From an uncultured Bacteroidales bacterium (GTDB taxonomy: Bacteria > Bacteroidota > Bacteroidia > Bacteroidales > Bacteroidaceae): a DNA stretch of 35,888 nucleotides. The position numbers were made by a program, and so were the translations under genes. The stretch covers positions 1 through 35,888 of the forward strand of contig CADALZ010000029.1 of NCBI GenBank assembly GCA_902788865.1, given 5' to 3'. The notes under the pieces are model-generated. The model was not told where the DNA came from, searched no databases, and saw only the letters and a program-made list of their open reading frames with translations. Within the stretch, counting starts at the first letter, position 1. Each line of letters begins with the position of its first letter. Below, piece after piece: positions 32,296 through 35,888 of this stretch.

Positions 32296-32412
32296 ATTCT
32301 TATATTTTTCAATTAAACTTCGTTTGATTTTGCTCACGTTCGGCAGAACTGATGCAAGCATCGCTCTGCTCTCACTTAATCGCAAAATTCTCAATTCTCA
32401 ATTCTCAATTTA
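32296..32412 (-). repeat. Spacer between porin paralogues: heptad array and GC-rich hairpin
   Basis: Minus-strand ATTGAGA units (plus AATTCTC, 32386-32412) start directly at the stop codon of the upstream porin gene. Next comes a hairpin at 32343-32369: GCAGAACTGATGC pairs with GCATCGCTCTGC around AA with a small internal bulge. The 117-nt spacer has no obvious promoter. Confidence 0.75.
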
Positions 32413-33621
32413 AAAAGAGTACATCACTGTCGCATACGGCCTATGATTGCCAATGCCATGCGTATGCTTCACACGCCCTTTAGCATCGTTGGTGCCATAG
32501 AAAGCCCGTGTATAACTGTATTCTAAGCCAAAACGCCAATTTGGAATATTGTAGTTCAGCATAGCCGAAATGGTAAACATCTGGTCGATGTTAGTACCTG
32601 TACCTATCAAGTCGCTCACTGCCTTGCTGGCTCCGAAGTTCTTGATGTAGCCTCCAAAGAATCCTCCACGCCATTTGCGGCCATAGAGTATGTTCGCCCA
32701 ACTTTGCCACAGCCTGAGGGGAGCATATTTTTGCTCGCCAGTCTGCAGGTTCTTGGATGTCACGCCATAACCACCCAGTGTGTTAGACTGCGTAAAGTTC
32801 TGATTCAGCATGGTTTTTCCTGCAATGGTAAACATGCCTCTTTGGTAGCGGCCATACAACTGCAGGTTGAGGCCGTTGACGCGTTCGTTTACCTTATACC
32901 CTTCATCCGATTGCAGACGAGGGCGGATAGAGGCGAAATGGATTACTGTGCCCAGCAGAGAGCCTTGTGGGTTGTGTACCTCTCCCTTCAGCGCTATCTC
33001 TGGGATACCACTATTGCGCAAGTACTCACGGCTCTTGCCGTTTGGTCCCACAGAGCCTCCCTGAGCTTGCCATAGCAGGGCGGCAGAGAACTTCACATGC
33101 GGATCGTCATATTGGTACTTTATCTGAGGCACACGGCCTGTAGGCTGGTAGGGTGCTCCCACGTTCAGACTCACCGTTTCATTATAGAGCGAGTGTCCTA
33201 AGTCATGGCCCAACTGTCCCACAGATATCCAGTGGTAGCCCCATCTGAAGCGGAATACGGCGTTGCGCAGGCGGAGCTGAGCTCCAGTGCCATTCAGTGT
33301 GCCACGAAAGTCAATGTCTATCGTTCCGCTGGTAGCGACCTTCCCAAAGGTCGGCCCTGTGATGTTCACCCCCAGATGGGTATGCATATTAAATAGGTTG
33401 GCAGACGTAGAGCGATTGATGTCCTTGCCATCTGCATCTATCTGCCTGTCGAGCGGAAACAGCATCACGAACCCCTCGGATGACTCTCTGGCCTGACGAT
33501 TCTGGTAGTAGAAATCATTGCGCACCTGTCCGTAGAAACGGAATATGCTGCCTTGTTCCTGAGCAGGAAGCAGGGCAGACATACAGAGCAGGAGAAGGGT
33601 CCAGAGGCATTTATACTTCAT
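32410..33621 (-). CDS. Outer-membrane beta-barrel protein (porin-like), paralogue 2
   Basis: The 403-residue product has a signal peptide (MKYKCLWTLLLLCMSALLPAQ) and the same barrel layout as its neighbour, with shared landmarks. These are FYGQVRNDFYYQNRQ, NLFNMHTHLGVNITGP, GQLGHDLGHSLYNETVSLNVGAPYQPTGRVPQIKYQY, NTLGGYGVTS, YAPLR, YGRKWRGG and a terminal YSF. It is the first gene of the pair and faces dcuB across about 140 nt. The two probably arose by tandem duplication. No Pfam name can be given with confidence. Confidence 0.8.
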   Translation of the reverse strand: MKYKCLWTLLLLCMSALLPAQEQGSIFRFYGQVRNDFYYQNRQARESSEGFVMLFPLDRQIDADGKDINRSTSANLFNMHTHLGVNITGPTFGKVATSGTIDIDFRGTLNGTGAQLRLRNAVFRFRWGYHWISVGQLGHDLGHSLYNETVSLNVGAPYQPTGRVPQIKYQYDDPHVKFSAALLWQAQGGSVGPNGKSREYLRNSGIPEIALKGEVHNPQGSLLGTVIHFASIRPRLQSDEGYKVNERVNGLNLQLYGRYQRGMFTIAGKTMLNQNFTQSNTLGGYGVTSKNLQTGEQKYAPLRLWQSWANILYGRKWRGGFFGGYIKNFGASKAVSDLIGTGTNIDQMFTISAMLNYNIPNWRFGLEYSYTRAFYGTNDAKGRVKHTHGIGNHRPYATVMYSF

Positions 33622-33698
33622 AGTATCACTGTTAGGGTTCTGTTTTTTCGGCGAAGATAGTCTTTTCGCCTCAAATCTGAAAATTTCTTCGGCTATTC

Positions 33699-33730
33699 TT
33701 TGATGTTTTTCCGAACAATGCGTAAATTTA
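33699..33730 (+). promoter_or_regulatory. Possible dcuB promoter
   Basis: TTTG (33699-33702), a 20-nt spacer and TAAATTTA (33723-33730, last base deviating from TAnnTTTG). A second candidate -7 box, TAACTTTA, is at 33740-33747. Both lie within 40 nt of the ATG at 33761. Confidence 0.4.
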
Positions 33731-33760
33731 CACCCAAAATAACTTTAAATCTTAATTACT

Positions 33761-35104
33761 ATGTTGATGATTATTCAGTTGCTAATTGTTTTATTAGCAC
33801 TTTACGTAGGATCTCGCTATGGCAGTTTGGCCCTTGGAGCCATTTCTGGCATTGGTCTTGCCATTCTCGTATTTGGCTTTGGCTTGAAGCCAGGTACGCC
33901 TCCTACCGATGTGATTTACATCATCATTGCAGCAGTGACCTGTGCAGGTGTGATGCAGGCCTCTGGTGGTATGGACTGGCTGATTCAGATTGCAGAGCGC
34001 ATGCTGCGCAAGCATCCAGACCGCATCACGTTTTTTGCACCACTTACCACCTTCTTCCTTACCGTGTTGGTAGGTACGGGCCATGTGGTCTATACGCTGA
34101 TGCCTATCATCTGCGATATCGCCTTGAAGAAAGGCATCCGTCCTGAGCGTCCTTGTGGTGTAGCTTCTATCGCCTCGCAGGTGGGCATCACTTGTTCACC
34201 TATTGCTGCTGCAGTGGTAGCATTCACTACTATCTCTGCATCCAATGGCTTCAATATCAGCATTCCGCAGGTGCTCATGCTCACCATCCCATCGTGTGTC
34301 ATTGGCCTGATGGTAGCTTCTGCATGCTCCTACAAGCGTGGCCTCGACCTCGACAAGGATCCTGAGTTCCAGAAGCGCCTGCAGAATCCAGAGACTTATC
34401 AATATATGTATGGCAACTCTGCTACGACGCTCGATAAAGAGATTTCCAAGGACAGCAAGCATGCTGTGTATATCTTCCTTGGTGCGCTCTGCGTCATCGT
34501 GTTCTTCGCTATCTTCCAGAATCTGCTGCCTCATTACCCAAAGGCTGATGGCACTATAGAAACTCTGAAGATGAACCTCGTGATTCAGATTGTGATGATT
34601 TGTGCGGCTGCGCTGATGATTATCTTCTGTAAGGCACAGCCTAAGAAAGCTGTGGCTGGTGCTGTGTGGCAGAGTGGCATGGTGGCTGTAGTGGCTATCT
34701 ATGGCATCGCTTGGATGGCCGATACGTATTTTGCCAACTATATGGACCAGATGCAGGCTGCCCTGGGTGGCATCGTGGCACAGTATAAGTGGTCCATCGC
34801 TCTGGTGTTCTTCGCTGTGTCTGTGCTTATCAACTCGCAGGGGGCTGTGGTAGTGGCTATGTTGCCTTTGGCCTACTCGCTGGGTATTCCTGGATGGGTG
34901 CTGCTGGGCGTGTTGCCAAGTGTCTATGGCTACTTCTTCATCCCTAACTATCCATCAGATATTGCCACAGTGAACTTTGACCGTTCGGGTACTACGGTGA
35001 TAGGTAAGTACTTGCTCAATCATAGTTTCATGATGCCAGGCATGGTGTGCGTCATCACATCGACTGTCATCTGTTACTTGCTTTCTATGGTGTTCTATGC
35101 ATAA
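33761..35104 (+). CDS. dcuB: Anaerobic C4-dicarboxylate transporter, DcuA/DcuB family
   Basis: Inner-membrane carrier exchanging or importing fumarate, malate, aspartate or succinate during anaerobic growth; in Bacteroidales it usually supports fumarate respiration or succinate export. The 447-residue product has 10-12 hydrophobic segments. Family hallmarks are ISGIGLAILVFGFGLKPGTPPTDVI (28-52), MQASGGMDWL, FFAPLTTFFLTVLVGTGHVVYTLMPII, ERPCGVASIASQVGITCSPIAAAVV and FIPNYPSDIATVNFDRSGTT near the C-terminus. The length matches E. coli DcuB (446). DcuA and DcuB cannot be separated confidently here. The GNAT gene starts within its last codons (8-nt overlap), and two porin-like genes diverge from it. 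Confidence 0.93.
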   Translation: MLMIIQLLIVLLALYVGSRYGSLALGAISGIGLAILVFGFGLKPGTPPTDVIYIIIAAVTCAGVMQASGGMDWLIQIAERMLRKHPDRITFFAPLTTFFLTVLVGTGHVVYTLMPIICDIALKKGIRPERPCGVASIASQVGITCSPIAAAVVAFTTISASNGFNISIPQVLMLTIPSCVIGLMVASACSYKRGLDLDKDPEFQKRLQNPETYQYMYGNSATTLDKEISKDSKHAVYIFLGALCVIVFFAIFQNLLPHYPKADGTIETLKMNLVIQIVMICAAALMIIFCKAQPKKAVAGAVWQSGMVAVVAIYGIAWMADTYFANYMDQMQAALGGIVAQYKWSIALVFFAVSVLINSQGAVVVAMLPLAYSLGIPGWVLLGVLPSVYGYFFIPNYPSDIATVNFDRSGTTVIGKYLLNHSFMMPGMVCVITSTVICYLLSMVFYA

Positions 35105-35633
35105 GGGATTCTTCATAGGTGAGCAGGTGAGGCTTAGGGCCATGGAACCTCAGGATGTAGAGGTGCTTTATGAAATGGAGAACGATCCTGCGTCTTGGGA
35201 CGTGAGCAACTTCTCCGTACCTTATTCTCGACATGTGCTAAGTGAATATATCGCGCAGTCGCAGAGTGACCTCTTTGCCGATAGGCAGTTGAGGTTGATG
35301 ATTGTGCGTGGGGGAGACGGTGAGGTCGTGGGTACCATTGACCTCACCGATTTTTCTGCTTTCCATCGGCGTGGAGAGGTGGGTATCGCTATCCGCGAAG
35401 CTCATCAGGGACATGGCTATGCCAAGGAGGCCCTTCAACTCTTTGCTGACTATGCTTTCCGTTTCTTGCGCCTCAAGCAGCTTAATGCCCACGTTGCAGC
35501 CGACAATGCCCACAGCCTCTCTCTCTTTCAGAGCTGTGGTTTTGAGCAGTGTGGCATTCTGAAAGGCTGGTGGCGGGTAGAAGGGGAGTACAAGGATGTG
35601 GTGATGTTACAATTATTGAACATTGAGCATTGA
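35097..35633 (+). CDS. GNAT-family N-acetyltransferase (SpeG/RimJ-like)
   Basis: Transfers an acetyl group from acetyl-CoA to an amine (polyamine, antibiotic or protein N-terminus). The 178-residue product starts RLRAMEPQDVEVLYEMEND, typical of the SpeG/RimJ/L branch. It has VGTIDLTDFSAFHRRGEVGIAI as the central beta hairpin, the pyrophosphate-binding loop REAHQGHGYAKEAL (R/Q-x-x-G-x-A) and NAHSLSLFQSCGFEQCGILKGW as the C-terminal core. Spermidine acetyltransferase is the best guess, but the substrate is not determined. It overlaps dcuB by 8 nt. Its last residues N-I-E-H and stop lie in an inverted heptad-repeat arm. Confidence 0.85.
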   Translation: MHKGFFIGEQVRLRAMEPQDVEVLYEMENDPASWDVSNFSVPYSRHVLSEYIAQSQSDLFADRQLRLMIVRGGDGEVVGTIDLTDFSAFHRRGEVGIAIREAHQGHGYAKEALQLFADYAFRFLRLKQLNAHVAADNAHSLSLFQSCGFEQCGILKGWWRVEGEYKDVVMLQLLNIEH

Positions 35634-35712
35634 ACATTATGGTTTCGCCGTTTCTTTCCGGATGGTTTCATACCGCATAATTAATGCTCAATGTTCAATG
35701 CTCAATGTTCAA
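35616..35712. repeat. 23-bp perfect inverted repeat made of heptad units
   Basis: Left arm 35616-35638 (starting TTGAACATTGAGCATTGAAC) and right arm 35690-35712 are perfect reverse complements. They flank a 51-nt GC-richer core (GTTTCGCCGTTTCTTTCCGG). The GNAT stop codon (35631-35633) lies in the left arm. The layout matches the AT-only inverted repeat at 7471-7577. Confidence 0.85.
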
Positions 35713-35745
35713 TGTTCAATAAAAGTGATAATCAATAGGAAAAAT

Positions 35746-35773
35746 CCTCAATTCTCAATTCTCAATTCTCAAT
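35746..35773 (+). repeat. Heptad array upstream of the HAD gene
   Basis: Three to four CAATTCT units (7-nt period) end 6 nt before the ATG at 35780. In this spacer the unit is in the opposite orientation to the other arrays relative to transcription. Confidence 0.8.
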
Positions 35774-35779
35774 AAAAAA

Positions 35780-35888
35780 ATGAAGCTTGCTTTATTCGAC
35801 TTCGACGGTGTAGTGGTAGATAGTGAGAGACAATACGCTATCTTCTGGGGACAGATAGGAGAGGAGTTCTTCGGAAATCCCGACTTTG
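35780..35888 (+). CDS. HAD-superfamily hydrolase, beta-phosphoglucomutase-like (partial)
   Basis: Only the first 36 codons are in the window; the gene continues past the right edge. The N-terminus MKLALFDFDGVVVDSERQYA holds the HAD motif I DxDG (Asp7 nucleophile, Asp9 acid/base, in FDFDGVVVDSE). The motif is followed by the start of a helical cap (FWGQIGEEFFGNPDF), as in the phosphoglycolate phosphatase / beta-phosphoglucomutase subgroup. The substrate is unknown. Confidence 0.8.
   Translation, partial: MKLALFDFDGVVVDSERQYAIFWGQIGEEFFGNPDF

Noticed and set aside
1-35888. rRNA, tRNA, CRISPR arrays, integrases or complete insertion sequences
   Set aside because: None was recognised on either strand; the repeats found are short tandem or inverted elements without spacers or transposase genes.

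Overview
The window reads as a chromosomal segment of a Bacteroidales bacterium, probably a Prevotella-like member of the Bacteroidota. The sequence evidence is repeated -7 boxes of the TAnnTTTG type with TTTG or TTG about 19-21 nt upstream, the absence of strong Shine-Dalgarno sites, and characteristic families: a TonB receptor paired with a DUF4249 lipoprotein, a membrane-tethered TPR/HTH regulator, serine palmitoyltransferase, type II pantothenate kinase and a DcuB-type carrier. Most genes are moderately GC-rich; intergenic spacers are AT-rich and full of short repeats. The genus is an inference.

Layout. 1-276 is a frame-disrupted gene remnant, followed by coaW (CoA synthesis), rpsA (ribosomal protein S1) and rnz (tRNA 3' processing). 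4091-5632 is a compact ECF sigma operon: sigma factor, single-span anti-sigma-like protein and periplasmic Spy/CpxP-like protein, with two copies of one ECF-type promoter. 5800-7428 encodes an acyl-CoA-synthetase-like enzyme, convergent with mazG (minus); between them lie two large stop-codon-containing hairpins and an AT-rich inverted repeat.

8411-15311 is the most interesting accessory block: a membrane-anchored TPR/coiled-coil/HTH regulator, a DUF3244-like lipoprotein, a TonB receptor plus DUF4249 lipoprotein, a DUF3244-like remnant and a lipoprotein gene broken by one in-frame TAA. Three transcription units here (regulator, TonB operon, broken lipoprotein) share the same direct-repeat operator, TTGTCAAC-N3-TTGTCAAC, at a fixed 31-32 nt from the -7 box. 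This looks like a small regulon controlled by the local regulator. Next, 15532-16788 is a Fic/winged-helix gene with five copies of a 12-mer at helically phased spacing, three of them over its promoter.

16810-23086 is a minus-strand series: secreted CE1 esterase, gcvP, a glyoxalase-II-like hydrolase, rsmG and a DUF3298-type lipoprotein. 23206-24466 is lipB-engB on plus. 24557-30891 (minus) holds serine palmitoyltransferase and an exporter operon (TolC-like, HlyD-like, two ABC-2 permeases) with no ATPase. 31087-33621 (minus) has two tandem paralogous outer-membrane beta-barrels, divergent from dcuB and an overlapping GNAT acetyltransferase; together these suggest dicarboxylate uptake or exchange. 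A HAD hydrolase runs off the right edge.

Many same-strand gene spacers contain short tandem arrays of 7-nt (in one case 8-nt) units that begin at or inside the upstream stop codon, so that three unrelated proteins end in I-E-D or I-E-H. No rRNA, tRNA, CRISPR array or complete insertion sequence was recognised.
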